Source: UBA5614 sp034678545
GTDB taxonomy: Bacteria; Cloacimonadota; Cloacimonadia; Cloacimonadales; Cloacimonadaceae
NCBI GenBank assembly: GCA_034678545.1
Contig: JAXDBS010000070.1
Coordinates: 16,180-80,179, forward strand
Direction of reading: 5' to 3'
Length of the DNA: 64,000 bases
Both the position numbers and the translations under genes were made by a program. Below, in pieces: positions 16,431 to 25,121 of the stretch (within the stretch, counting starts at the first letter, position 1; every line of letters starts with the position of its first letter). The notes beneath the pieces were generated by a model that saw only the letters and a list, made by a program, of their open reading frames with translations, did no database searches and had not been told where the DNA came from.

Positions 16431-17573
16431 ATGAAAATCTGGGCAAGCCTTGTTCTTGTGCTGAGCGTCTGCTCTGCCGGTTTTGGCTATACCTTATCTC
16501 CGCGCAATCAGTTGGCGCTGCTGGGCATTAAGTACCTGAGCGAGGGAGAGGCCCAGGCGCAGCTATGGGCTCTGTGGCAGCCGGAGCTCAACGCCAGTCT
16601 GGATGTTAAGGATGATTTCAGTCTGGCCGGGCAGTTCACCGGCTCGGCTACAGGCAAATATGATCTGCAAGCCGGAGAGGACGATTCCGATTTGTCAGCG
16701 AAAATTTACCGGCTCTGGCTGAAAGGCGGGACGCCCCAGACAGACGTAAGGATCGGCCTGCAGCGCCTCAATTTCGGCCCGGCCCAACTCCTGCGGCCTT
16801 TGCAGTGGTTCGACACCCTCGACCCCACCGACAAACTGGAACAGACAGAAGGGGTCCAGGCCCTGCTCCTGCGCCACTATTTTCTCAATAACGCCAATGT
16901 GTGGCTCTGGGGCATCCGGGGCGAAGGCAAGACCCGGGGCTTAACGCTCACTCAGACCAAGGAAGATACGCCTGAGCTGGGCGGACGTTTCCAGTACCCG
17001 TTGCCGCATGGGGAAATCGCCCTGACGGCCAACCACCGTTTTGATACAGGATTCAAGGCGGGCAATCTGGAATATGAAACCGGACGGGAAACCAGGATCG
17101 GCCTGGATGCCAGGTTTGACCTGGAAGTCGGACTCTGGGCGGAAGGCTACGTGTCCTACCTGGAAGACAGCCAAACATATTATCCAGTCGGCGAAGAACT
17201 TGTGCCCCTTACAATTATGGATAAATACCAGGCGCCGCTCACCCTTGGGGTGGATTACACGTTTGAGCTCGGAAACGGGATTTACGCTTTGGCGGAGACG
17301 CAGTTCAACTTTGCTGCGGATGAGGATTGGGCGGACCTGCACAGGGACAATATCAGCTTTGCCGTTTCTGCCAACTACCCTCTTAACATATTGGATAAAA
17401 TCATCTACTACGGCTTGGCGGGGGATGACAACACCCTGTCCCATCACACCCTGCTTTGGCGCCGCGATTACGACCGGCTGAGCTGGGACCTGGCCGCCTT
17501 CTGGGACGCCGGGACCGGCCATGATAAATATGATTCGCGCGGCCTCAGGCTGATGCTGTCATACACATTTTAA
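16431..17573 (+). CDS. Outer-membrane beta-barrel protein in ABC transporter operon
   Basis: 380 residues. Signal peptide MKIWASLVLVLSVCSAGFG, then a chain of amphipathic strands typical of a porin-like (DUF1302-like) barrel: AQAQLWALWQPELNASLDV, DVRIGLQRLNFGPAQLLRPLQWFD, EIALTANHRFDTGF, and the final LRLMLSYTF with the terminal aromatic residue recognised by BAM. The 16-nt gap to the ABC ATPase gene indicates one operon, so the barrel may be the outer-membrane partner of the exporter. Substrate unknown. Confidence 0.83.
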   Translation: MKIWASLVLVLSVCSAGFGYTLSPRNQLALLGIKYLSEGEAQAQLWALWQPELNASLDVKDDFSLAGQFTGSATGKYDLQAGEDDSDLSAKIYRLWLKGGTPQTDVRIGLQRLNFGPAQLLRPLQWFDTLDPTDKLEQTEGVQALLLRHYFLNNANVWLWGIRGEGKTRGLTLTQTKEDTPELGGRFQYPLPHGEIALTANHRFDTGFKAGNLEYETGRETRIGLDARFDLEVGLWAEGYVSYLEDSQTYYPVGEELVPLTIMDKYQAPLTLGVDYTFELGNGIYALAETQFNFAADEDWADLHRDNISFAVSANYPLNILDKIIYYGLAGDDNTLSHHTLLWRRDYDRLSWDLAAFWDAGTGHDKYDSRGLRLMLSYTF

Positions 17574-17588
17574 GCAAAGGAAGGGCAC

Positions 17589-18287
17589 ATGTCCGATCTT
17601 CAGATCGAAACCAAAAAGCTGACCAAACACTACCCGACGGGGGAGGGGCAGCTGACTGCCCTGAAAGAAGTTGACCTCACTTTCAGGGAAGGCGAGTTTG
17701 CTGGCATAGTGGGACCCAGCGGCTCCGGAAAAACAACTCTTTTGAACATTATTGGTTCCCTGGACACCCAGTCTGAAGGAGAGGTCCTGGTCCTGGGCAA
17801 GGAGATTTCCAAGCTTACTGCCAAAGAATCGGCAGAACTCAGGAGCAAACACATCGGCTTCATCTTCCAGACCTACAACCTGCTGCCGGTCTACACTGTC
17901 TATGAGAACGTGGAACTGCCCCTTTTGCTGCTCAAGATCAGCCCGGAAAAACGCAGGAAAGCCGTTCTGGACGCTCTGGAATGGCTGGGCATCACAGACA
18001 AGCTTAAAGCCCGCCCCAACCAGCTTTCCGGAGGGCAGGGCCAGCGCGTCTCCATTGCCAGGGCCATGGTCAAGCGTCCCCAGATCGTGCTGGCGGACGA
18101 ACCCACCGCCAACCTCGACACGGAAAACTCCCTGCGCATCCTGGAAACCATGTGCAAGATCAATGCGGAACTGGGCACCACCTTTATCTTTTCCACCCAT
18201 GACGACAAAGTGGTGAAATTCCTGCGGCGCGTGATCACCCTGAGAGACGGCAAGGTGGCAAAAGATGACATTCAGGCTGGCCTTTAA
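17589..18287 (+). CDS. ABC transporter ATP-binding protein, LolD/MacB type
   Basis: 232 residues. Walker A GPSGSGKTTLLN (about 40-51), Q-loop FQTYNLLPVYTVYENV, signature LSGGQGQRVSIARA, Walker B IVLADEPTANLD and H-loop STHDDKV are all intact. This is the MacB/LolD subfamily, which powers FtsX-type permeases that move lipoproteins or peptides across the periplasm rather than across a classical channel. The end overlaps the permease start by 23 nt. Confidence 0.95.
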   Translation: MSDLQIETKKLTKHYPTGEGQLTALKEVDLTFREGEFAGIVGPSGSGKTTLLNIIGSLDTQSEGEVLVLGKEISKLTAKESAELRSKHIGFIFQTYNLLPVYTVYENVELPLLLLKISPEKRRKAVLDALEWLGITDKLKARPNQLSGGQGQRVSIARAMVKRPQIVLADEPTANLDTENSLRILETMCKINAELGTTFIFSTHDDKVVKFLRRVITLRDGKVAKDDIQAGL

Positions 18288-19443
18288 GAACATCCTGGGC
18301 AACGGCTGGCGCAGCCTGATCAATGTCGCCATCCTGGCCATCGTGCTGACCGGCATGGTCTGGATGCAGGGGATTTACGACGGCTGGGGCAGGCTGGCCC
18401 GGGTGCAGATGCAGGAGTGGGAATTCGGCCAGGGGCATTACGTGCAGGCGGATTATGACAAGTACGACAGCTTCACCTGGGATAAAAGCCACGCCGCAAT
18501 CCCGCCTCAGGCGCAGCGCCTGATCCAGGCGGGCAAGGCAGTCCCTGTGCTATACTCCGCCGGGGTGCTTTATCCGCAGGGCAGGATGACGCCGGTGCTC
18601 ATCAAGGGCATCCCCGCCGGGCAGACAGTGTTGAAGATCCCTTCCGCAGAGCTGAAGGAAACGGAGGCTACCGCCGGATTCCTGCCTGCCGTGATCGGCG
18701 GCCAGATGGCAAAAAGCGCCCGTCTAAAGGAAGGCGACATCGTGACCATGCGTTGGAAGGACGTGCACGGGGTTTACAACGCCGCCGACCTGATGATCGC
18801 AAAAGTGATGCGGACACCCGTCCCCACAATAGATGCCGGGCAAGTCTGGATCGACTTTGACCGGTTGAACCGGGCCAAAGCCCTGAGCAGCTTTGCCACC
18901 CTGCTGGTGCTGAAGGATAAACCCGAGCAGACAAACCTCGGTCCCGGCTGGAATTACGTCGGCACAGAGGAGGCCATGGCGGGCACAGACGCCATGATCA
19001 ATGCCAAGCGGGCAGGCGGGTACGTCCTGTTCACCCTGCTGCTGTTCCTGTCCATGATCGCCATCTTCGACACCCAGATCCTGGCCATCTTCAAGCGCAG
19101 GAAGGAGATCGGCACCCTCATCGCGCTGGGGCTGACCAAGCGCCAGATCATCCGGCTCTTTACCCTGGAAGGCATCCTCTACATGCTGATGGGAACGGTT
19201 TGCACCGCCGTAGCCGGCTTTCCGCTCTTTCTCTATTTCGCCCTGAAGGGATACCCGATTCCGCAGCAGATGACAGGTTACAACATCGCCGGGATGTCCG
19301 AAACGATAAGGTGTTACTACTCACCCCGGATGCTGCTGACCACCTTTCTCATCGTGCTGGCTGTCACTGCCTTTGCCAGTTGGCTCCCCACCTCCAGGAT
19401 CGCCCGCCTGAAAGCGACCGACGCCCTGCTGGGCAAGGTTTAG
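18265..19443 (+). CDS. ABC transporter permease, FtsX/LolC-E type (first copy)
   Basis: 392 residues. An N-terminal membrane helix (NVAILAIVLTGMVWMQGIYDGW) is followed by a periplasmic domain of about 200 residues, then three C-terminal helices: YVLFTLLLFLSMIAIFDTQIL, LYMLMGTVCTAVAGFPLFLYF and LLTTFLIVLAVTAFASWLP. FKRRKEIGTLIALGLTKRQIIRLF is the typical coupling helix of FtsX permeases. It pairs with the next gene as a heterodimer; both depend on the preceding ATPase. Confidence 0.9.
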   Translation: MTFRLAFKNILGNGWRSLINVAILAIVLTGMVWMQGIYDGWGRLARVQMQEWEFGQGHYVQADYDKYDSFTWDKSHAAIPPQAQRLIQAGKAVPVLYSAGVLYPQGRMTPVLIKGIPAGQTVLKIPSAELKETEATAGFLPAVIGGQMAKSARLKEGDIVTMRWKDVHGVYNAADLMIAKVMRTPVPTIDAGQVWIDFDRLNRAKALSSFATLLVLKDKPEQTNLGPGWNYVGTEEAMAGTDAMINAKRAGGYVLFTLLLFLSMIAIFDTQILAIFKRRKEIGTLIALGLTKRQIIRLFTLEGILYMLMGTVCTAVAGFPLFLYFALKGYPIPQQMTGYNIAGMSETIRCYYSPRMLLTTFLIVLAVTAFASWLPTSRIARLKATDALLGKV

Positions 19444-19453
19444 GATACAGGCC

Positions 19454-20719
19454 ATGCTGAAGTTCATACTCATAGGGCTGTTCCGGGACCGCTCCCGCAG
19501 CATATTCCCCGTTTTGATCGTGGCCGCCGGCGTCCTGGTCACCGTGTTCATGTCCTCCTATCTGAACGGTTTCATCCAGTCCATGCTCAGCCAGAACGCC
19601 AGATTCGACACCGGGCACCTGAAAATCGTCACCAAGGCCTATGCCGAAAACCTCTCCCTCAAGCCTTACGACCTGGGCTTCATCAATCTGGGCGGCGAAG
19701 TTGAGCAATGGAAAAAAGACTTTCCCGGGATCCGCTGGACCCCCAGGATCTATTTCGGAGCTCTGCTGGACGTTCCCGACGCGGAAGGCCAAACCAGGGA
19801 GCAGGGCAATGTCTTCGGCCTGGCGGTTGACCTTGAGGACTCTTCCGTGGTGCGGGACCTGCGGCTCAACGACGCTTTGGTTCAGGGCAGGCTGCCCCGT
19901 CAGAAGAATGAGATCCTTTTAAGCGAAACCCTGCTGCAGAAGCTCGGCCTGAGCCCCGGCGCCGAAGTCACGCTGCTCGGCTCCAGCTTCTACGGGACCA
20001 TGAGCTTTGCCAATTTCCGGGTATGCGGAAGCTTCAGCTTTGGCGTGGAGGCGATCGACCGCTCCGGACTGATCGCCGGCATAAACGCAGCCAGGGCTTT
20101 CCTGGACATGCCGGAAGGCGCTTCCGAATACTTCGGCTACCTCCCCGGTGGCGTGTATGACAACGAACAGGTGCTGCAGATAAAACAGCAGTTCAATGCC
20201 AGATATAGCTCCCAGGACGAGTTTGCCCCCGTCCTGCTGGCGCTCACGGACCAGAACGACCTGGGCTACCTGCTGCTTTACATGAAGTTTGCCATGGCGC
20301 TCATCAGCTTTGTCTTTGTCGTGATCATCGGCATTGTCCTGTGGAACGCGGGCCTCCTGAACGGCATCCGGCGCTACGGCGAGTTCGGCCTGCGCCTGGC
20401 CTTGGGCGAAAGCAAGAAACACCTTTACGCCTGGCTGGTCATGGAAGCCTTGGTGACAGGCTTGGTGGGCTCCGCTTTGGGGGCCGGCCTGGGCATCCTG
20501 GCCATCCTCTATTTCCATGCCCATGGATTCAACTTCACAACTCTCCTCAGGGACACGTCCTTTATGGTGGAGAACGTGATCTACACTTCCCTGGATTGGA
20601 AAAACATCCTGCTGGGGATCCTGCCCGGGGTCCTGGCCACCCTTCTGGGTGCTTTGCTGGCCGGCATCGGCATTTTCAAACGCCGGACCTCACAACTCTT
20701 CCAGGAGTTGGAAGCATGA
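19454..20719 (+). CDS. ABC transporter permease, FtsX/LolC-E type (second copy)
   Basis: 421 residues, 10 nt after the first permease. It shows the same layout: helix 1 (IFPVLIVAAGVLVTVFMSSYL), a long periplasmic domain, then three helices including FAMALISFVFVVIIGIVLWN, VMEALVTGLVGSALGAGLG and ILLGILPGVLATLLGALLAG. NGIRRYGEFGLRLALGESKKHLYAW is the coupling segment. It differs from the first permease, consistent with a heterodimeric LolCDE-like complex. Its TGA overlaps the LolA-like start as ATGA. Confidence 0.9.
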   Translation: MLKFILIGLFRDRSRSIFPVLIVAAGVLVTVFMSSYLNGFIQSMLSQNARFDTGHLKIVTKAYAENLSLKPYDLGFINLGGEVEQWKKDFPGIRWTPRIYFGALLDVPDAEGQTREQGNVFGLAVDLEDSSVVRDLRLNDALVQGRLPRQKNEILLSETLLQKLGLSPGAEVTLLGSSFYGTMSFANFRVCGSFSFGVEAIDRSGLIAGINAARAFLDMPEGASEYFGYLPGGVYDNEQVLQIKQQFNARYSSQDEFAPVLLALTDQNDLGYLLLYMKFAMALISFVFVVIIGIVLWNAGLLNGIRRYGEFGLRLALGESKKHLYAWLVMEALVTGLVGSALGAGLGILAILYFHAHGFNFTTLLRDTSFMVENVIYTSLDWKNILLGILPGVLATLLGALLAGIGIFKRRTSQLFQELEA

Positions 20720-21456
20720 TCAAACCAGTCATATTACTGATCCTGTCCTTGCTCGCGGCACAACTCTGCGCCGCCTACCCCGACGGCGGGGATCTGCTCG
20801 GGAAGATAGATAAAAACATGCTTTCCAGCACCATGAAAGCCAAGACGACCATGATCGTCCAGACCCGCCGCGCCACCCGCACCCTCGTCTCCAACAACTG
20901 GTCCCAGGGCTCGCAGAAAGCCTTTTCCGAATACCTGTCCCCCGCCCGCGAAAAGGGCACCAAGATGCTCAGGGACGGCGACAACCTCTGGATCTACGAC
21001 CCCGGCACCGACCGCGTCATCCAGATCTCGGGCAACATGCTCAAGCAGTCAGTGATGGGCTCCGACCTCTCCTATGAGGACATGATGGAAGAGACGAACC
21101 TGCAGAAAAGCTATTCCTCCCAAGTCACCGGCGAAAAAGTGTATGAGGGAAGGGATTGCTGGATCATGCAGCTGAACGCCAGAAAGGCTGACGTCACCTA
21201 CCAGAAGGTCGTCCTCTATGTGGACAAGAAGCGCTTTTTGCCCCTCTATGAGGAGCTTTATGCCAAGAGCGGCAAGCTGCTCAAGACCATGCGCGTCCAG
21301 GAGGTCATGCAGGTCGGCAGCCGCTGGTATCCCAAAAAAGCGCTCTACAAGGACGAACTCAAGGACGGCAAAGGCACCCTCTTCATCATCAACAGCGTCC
21401 AGTTCGACGTGAAGCTCCCCGCCCACATCTTTACCAAGGCGGCCTTGAAAAAATGA
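20716..21456 (+). CDS. LolA-like periplasmic lipoprotein-sorting protein
   Basis: 246 residues from the ATG inside ATGA at 20716. Signal peptide MIKPVILLILSLLAAQLCA, then the half-barrel family seen as outer-membrane lipoprotein-sorting protein (COG2834-like): KAFSEYLSPAREKGTKMLR, NLWIYDPGTDRVIQISG, MGSDLSYEDMM, DVTYQKVVLYVDKKRFLPLY and a C-terminal VQFDVKLPAHIFTKAALKK. With the upstream ATPase, two FtsX permeases and a barrel it forms a complete inner-membrane to outer-membrane route; which molecule is carried is unknown. A second, separate lolA sits at 39084. Confidence 0.88.
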   Translation: MIKPVILLILSLLAAQLCAAYPDGGDLLGKIDKNMLSSTMKAKTTMIVQTRRATRTLVSNNWSQGSQKAFSEYLSPAREKGTKMLRDGDNLWIYDPGTDRVIQISGNMLKQSVMGSDLSYEDMMEETNLQKSYSSQVTGEKVYEGRDCWIMQLNARKADVTYQKVVLYVDKKRFLPLYEELYAKSGKLLKTMRVQEVMQVGSRWYPKKALYKDELKDGKGTLFIINSVQFDVKLPAHIFTKAALKK

Positions 21457-21550
21457 CCTGATGGCAAACCTGGCGACCCCCGGCACCTTTAACAGCATCC
21501 CGAACCTGTTTCCTTTCAACTCCTGCCCCCTCCTTGCAGCCTCAGGTTCA

Positions 21551-21607
21551 GATCACCCTGAACCCACCTTCAGATAAAGCCAATACAGCGGTTATCTGAG
21601 GGTGATC
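21551..21607. repeat. Dispersed inverted repeat, copy 1
   Basis: GATCACCCT (21551-21559) pairs with AGGGTGATC (21599-21607), and TCAGATAA (21570-21577) with TTATCTGA (21592-21599). The right arm, 21588-21607, matches 39805-39824 at 19 of 20 positions. It lies in the 328-nt gap after the LolA-like gene. Confidence 0.7.
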
Positions 21608-21643
21608 CGATCCTGGCCTGGAGGCCGTGATTCAAGCAGGATG

Positions 21644-21674
21644 AAAAAAGCCTCCAGCGGGGGAAACTGGAGGC
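21644..21674 (-). terminator. Terminator of the 819-residue secreted protein
   Basis: On the minus strand GCCTCCAG / CTGGAGGC (8 bp, 9-nt loop) is followed by TTTTTT. A second perfect hairpin (TACATGCG / CGCATGTA, 21689-21707) lies between the gene stop and this terminator. Confidence 0.8.
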
Positions 21675-21784
21675 CTGATAGATCTTGGTACATGCGTCCC
21701 GCATGTAATGATTGAGTTCCCTTTGGTCAGTGCATTTTATTCCATTTCCTCACAACGGAAGCGCCCTTATCAATTCTGATGCCC

Positions 21785-24244
21785 CTAATCCCGGGCCGGT
21801 GTGGTGGAGGCCGTGACGCGAAAGTAGCGTGCGGCTCCGGGGCTGTTGTCCGCATAGGACAGGCCGGTGGTCGTGGTCACCCGGGTCCAGCCCGAAGGCC
21901 AAGCGGCGGCGGGGTTGCTGCTGGCCCAGACGTTATAATACAGCGCTCCGGGCACGGGATTCCAGCTGATCTGCGGTTTGTTGTTCTGATTGATCCCAAA
22001 GTTGACTTGGGGCTGGGTCAGAACGGTGCCGGGATTGCTGGACTGGATGTGGGCCCCGATGTACCAGGTGCCGTAGAAGTCGAAATTGAGCATCTGGGTG
22101 CCCAATATGGCATAGGATACGTTGTAATCTATCGTAGTGTTGAATTTGAAGTAATTGCCGATCGGCATATTCTCGAAGCTGACGCAGAAATAGGGCGCGT
22201 CGATCGTGATATTGTAGGCGCTGAGGTCGATCAGGGTATAGGTCTCGGGCTCGAAGGTGACCTGCAGGGGGCCAAAGATACGCACGGGGTCGCCCTGCAC
22301 CATGGGATTGGTCTCGCTTTCATAGACATAGAGGCTGGCGGTGGTCCCGGTCGTGCTCTGGCCGTCCACGGCGGTCAGCTTCAGGGTCTCCTCCGTGCCG
22401 TAGAACGGATTGTCAAATTCGATCAGGGGGCCCCAGGTGTAACCGGGATACCCCAGCGGCGTATTGAACGTCTGCACATATTTCAGCCAGGCCGGATCCG
22501 TGATCTGGAAGGTGTTGATCCCGCCCTGCAGGACGTTACCCTTGTTGTCGGAGGCCTTCAGGTAATACCAGACCTGCGATCCCAGGGACTGCACCGGGAT
22601 GAAGCTGTAATAGAGATTGTTGGAGGCGTAGGTCAGGTTGATCATGGTGTAGCTGGTCCCGTTGAACGAGTAGTAAAGCTGGGCTGTGCTGATCGGATTG
22701 TTCCAGGCTGTGTCGTCCTTGATGTTGGCCATCACGAAATAGTCCAAGTCGGTGCGCGGCGTATTCAGCAGGGGCAGGTGCGTGATGACGGGCGGCTGCT
22801 TGTCCGTGAATTCCAGCAGGACATTGGCGATGGCGGAAAGCTGGCTCTGTCCGCTTCCGGAAGCGGGGGGTGCGGCCGGATTGGGGTTCACTGTGTCGCT
22901 GCCGAAGGACAATGTGCGGCAGGTGGACACGCTGGAGCCCAGAAAACTGCCGTAGGGGGCGTCGTGCCCGGTTTCGTTCTCGTCGATGGCGATCACCAGG
23001 TTGCCCGTCTTGTCATTATCAAAGATGGTGGTCAGATTGATGTTGATCCAGCCGGCTTGTTCTGGCAGGTTGACAGTGCCGCTGAACACCTGGGTCAGCG
23101 AATCGGCAGGAACCCAGTCGTAGAGGGAGTTGAATTTGGGCCGGGTGGTGTTGCCCAGGTAGATGGTCCAGCTGTTGGAGGCGGGCCCGTCCGCGCTGCC
23201 GTCCCAGTAATAGGCCAGCGATTTCACCGAGGTATAGGCCGTGTTGATCTCCGTCTTCAGGTACAGTGTCTGGGTATAGGAATAGTTATACCGGGGCGCG
23301 ATGGGCGCGGGATAGGGATTGGTGGCCGTCCCCAGCAGCTTGGTGGCCGCAATGCGGGTGGTGAATGTCCAGACCGGGCAGCTGGCCGTCTCGCCGCCGG
23401 CGTTGTAGGGCACCACCTTCCAGTAATAGGTCTTGCCGTTGGTCAGGCCGCTGGCCGTATAGGTGTTGGCCAGGCCCAGGTCGGATTTGAAGGCGGGCGG
23501 ATTAGTCAGGCCCAGGTAGAGCTTGTAACCGGTCGGTATGCCGCCTCCGCTCTGCCAGGAAAGCGCATTGGACAGCGGAAGCTGCACGGCGGCGGTGGCG
23601 GGGAAAGGAAAAATGGCCGGGTTGGGCGCTGCCGAGGAAACGGTGCTGATTTGCAGATTGGGCCTTAAGGAAGATAATGAGCCGGGTGTGCCGGAGAGGG
23701 GAAATGAGTCCTGGTTGCTGCAATGAGCGGCCAGGATCGTTGGGGAGGTATCTGAGCAGCGGAAGGATGGACCGGTGCCCGGCTCATAATTGGCATCGCG
23801 GTTTTCCCATAAAACCTCGATGTTCTGGGTGTTATTCCAGTTAAAAAGCGCTTGCAGGTCGATCATGCACCAGCCCGTGCCGTTGAAGCTGATATTGCCT
23901 AAAAACACCCGGGTGAATCCCGTCGTGCCGGGATAGGCGGTGTCCATGCTCGTGGCCGTGGTGTGGCGCAGGTAGATATACTGATTCTGCATCAGGTAGC
24001 CGGAAGGGCTGTTCGCCACGTAAAAACCGAGGGAGCGGAGGTTGCCGGCGCTGTTCAGCCCGGCGGCGTTGATCTCGGCCTTGGTATAGATCATGCGCGA
24101 CCAGTTAAAGTCATAAGCTGCGTTAGCCGGCAGCAGGGTCGAACCGGCAGTCCCGCTGCCGATCTGGTAGGCATCCGCAAACAGCAGAGTTCCCGCTAGC
24201 CAGAGCATTAATATTGCCGCCAAAGTAAGTCTCTTATCTAACAT
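21785..24244 (-). CDS. Large secreted fibronectin-type multidomain protein without sorting tail
   Basis: 819 residues. A signal peptide (about 1-23) is followed by a repeated module of about 150 residues describing a surface domain: GSGTAGSTLLPANAAYDFNWSRMIYTKAEI in the first copy and GTATNPYPAPIAPRYNYSYTQTLYLKTEI in the second. Fibronectin-like segments lie between (LSWQSGGGIPTGYKLYLG). The C-terminus is another fibronectin-like unit (ISWNPVPGALYYNVWA) ending VTASTTPARD, without the FlgD-like module of its neighbours. Single gene with its own terminator. Function unknown; probably an extracellular or surface protein. Confidence 0.83.
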   Translation of the reverse strand: MLDKRLTLAAILMLWLAGTLLFADAYQIGSGTAGSTLLPANAAYDFNWSRMIYTKAEINAAGLNSAGNLRSLGFYVANSPSGYLMQNQYIYLRHTTATSMDTAYPGTTGFTRVFLGNISFNGTGWCMIDLQALFNWNNTQNIEVLWENRDANYEPGTGPSFRCSDTSPTILAAHCSNQDSFPLSGTPGSLSSLRPNLQISTVSSAAPNPAIFPFPATAAVQLPLSNALSWQSGGGIPTGYKLYLGLTNPPAFKSDLGLANTYTASGLTNGKTYYWKVVPYNAGGETASCPVWTFTTRIAATKLLGTATNPYPAPIAPRYNYSYTQTLYLKTEINTAYTSVKSLAYYWDGSADGPASNSWTIYLGNTTRPKFNSLYDWVPADSLTQVFSGTVNLPEQAGWININLTTIFDNDKTGNLVIAIDENETGHDAPYGSFLGSSVSTCRTLSFGSDTVNPNPAAPPASGSGQSQLSAIANVLLEFTDKQPPVITHLPLLNTPRTDLDYFVMANIKDDTAWNNPISTAQLYYSFNGTSYTMINLTYASNNLYYSFIPVQSLGSQVWYYLKASDNKGNVLQGGINTFQITDPAWLKYVQTFNTPLGYPGYTWGPLIEFDNPFYGTEETLKLTAVDGQSTTGTTASLYVYESETNPMVQGDPVRIFGPLQVTFEPETYTLIDLSAYNITIDAPYFCVSFENMPIGNYFKFNTTIDYNVSYAILGTQMLNFDFYGTWYIGAHIQSSNPGTVLTQPQVNFGINQNNKPQISWNPVPGALYYNVWASSNPAAAWPSGWTRVTTTTGLSYADNSPGAARYFRVTASTTPARD

Positions 24245-24323
24245 GGTGTTGGTCTCCCTTATCTTTTTTTTTAAAATTCTCAGCGATGCGATGACCCATT
24301 AAAACGCAAGAGCCGTTCCATTG

Positions 24324-24339
24324 TGTTCCAATCGGAACA
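24324..24339. promoter_or_regulatory. 16-bp palindrome upstream of the secreted-protein gene
   Basis: TGTTCCAATCGGAACA has 6-bp arms around AATC and lies 80 nt before the minus-strand ATG at 24244. It may be an operator for that gene. Confidence 0.35.
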
Positions 24340-24402
24340 TCCTCCTGAATGACAATATCTTAGGAAAAACTCCGGTTTATTCCTTATCTTTTATTTGTCA
24401 CC

Positions 24403-24457
24403 TTATTACATCATTGTATTGTGTAATAATGATAACAGACTGATGCTAAATTATCAT
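24403..24457. promoter_or_regulatory. Fur/PerR-type operator region
   Basis: Two overlapping AT-rich inverted repeats: TTATTACA (24403) with TGTAATAA (24422), and ATGATAA (24429) with TTATCAT (24451). AATAATGATAAC here agrees with the Fur half-site GATAATGATAAT at 10 of 12 positions. It lies 165 nt upstream of the Fur-family gene. Confidence 0.5.
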
Positions 24458-24558
24458 AACAGCCCCCTCGTATCGCCCGGCCGGCAGTGCTGTAGCTCAA
24501 AACGGAACGGTTTGAACAAACAGCCGCACCGGACTGAGATAAAAAACCGGAAAATAAC

Positions 24559-24599
24559 TTGCCCGTACAGGAAACGCCGTTATCCTATTACATAGTAAT
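24559..24599 (+). promoter_or_regulatory. Promoter and PerR-like box of the fur-katA pair
   Basis: TTGCCC (24559), 16 nt, TATCCT (24581-24586), directly followed by the symmetrical ATTACATAGTAAT (24587-24599), 21 nt before the ATG. A repressor bound there would cover the transcription start, which suggests autoregulation. Confidence 0.45.
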
Positions 24600-24620
24600 G
24601 TTTCTTAATTGGGAATTGAT

Positions 24621-25118
24621 ATGAATAATGACAGACATGACCACCTTAACTCCAACCGGATGCAGCAGTTCAGGCAGGCTGCAGCCCAGGCCGGAATCAG
24701 GCTCACGGCCCAGCGCCTGGAGATCTTCCGCCTGGTCGCAGGCAGCGGCCAGCACCCCACTGCCGAGGATATTTACAGCAAATTGCACAAGAAAATACCC
24801 ACCGTTTCCCTCGATACTGTTTACCGGACCCTGCACACCCTGGCTGAACTCGGCCTGGTCAGGCCCCTGTCCCCCCGGTCGGAGGGCGTGCGCTATGACC
24901 CCAATCCCTTGCGGCACCACCACTTCGTCTGCATCGAGTGCGGCCTGATCGGCGACTTTGTCAACCACGACCTGGACGCCCTCCCCCTCCCCGTCGAAGC
25001 CTGCAGTTTTGGCCGCTCGCTGTCCCTGCAGGTGGAGGTGCGCGGCATCTGCGACAAATGCCTGAAACGCAAAGCCAACCTTTTAAACAAAGATAAAAAC
25101 AAATCCAACAAGGAGTAA
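24621..25118 (+). CDS. Fur-family regulator, probably PerR-like
   Basis: 165 residues from ATG 24621; an upstream TTG in the same frame lacks an RBS. The DNA-binding part has RLTAQRLEIFRLVAGSGQHPTAEDIY and TVSLDTVYRTLHTLAELGLV. The metal-binding part has HHHFVCIECG (CxxC) and a second CDKC near the C-terminus, the structural zinc site. The catalase gene starts 4 nt downstream, and candidate boxes lie upstream, so a peroxide-sensing PerR role is more likely than an iron-responsive one. Fur versus PerR cannot be settled from motifs alone. Confidence 0.9.
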   Translation: MNNDRHDHLNSNRMQQFRQAAAQAGIRLTAQRLEIFRLVAGSGQHPTAEDIYSKLHKKIPTVSLDTVYRTLHTLAELGLVRPLSPRSEGVRYDPNPLRHHHFVCIECGLIGDFVNHDLDALPLPVEACSFGRSLSLQVEVRGICDKCLKRKANLLNKDKNKSNKE

Positions 25119-25121
25119 AAC

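Noticed and set aside
16201..16434. 77-codon frame before the barrel gene
   Set aside because: GTG start without RBS, no motif; it covers the leader hairpin and promoter-like sequence.
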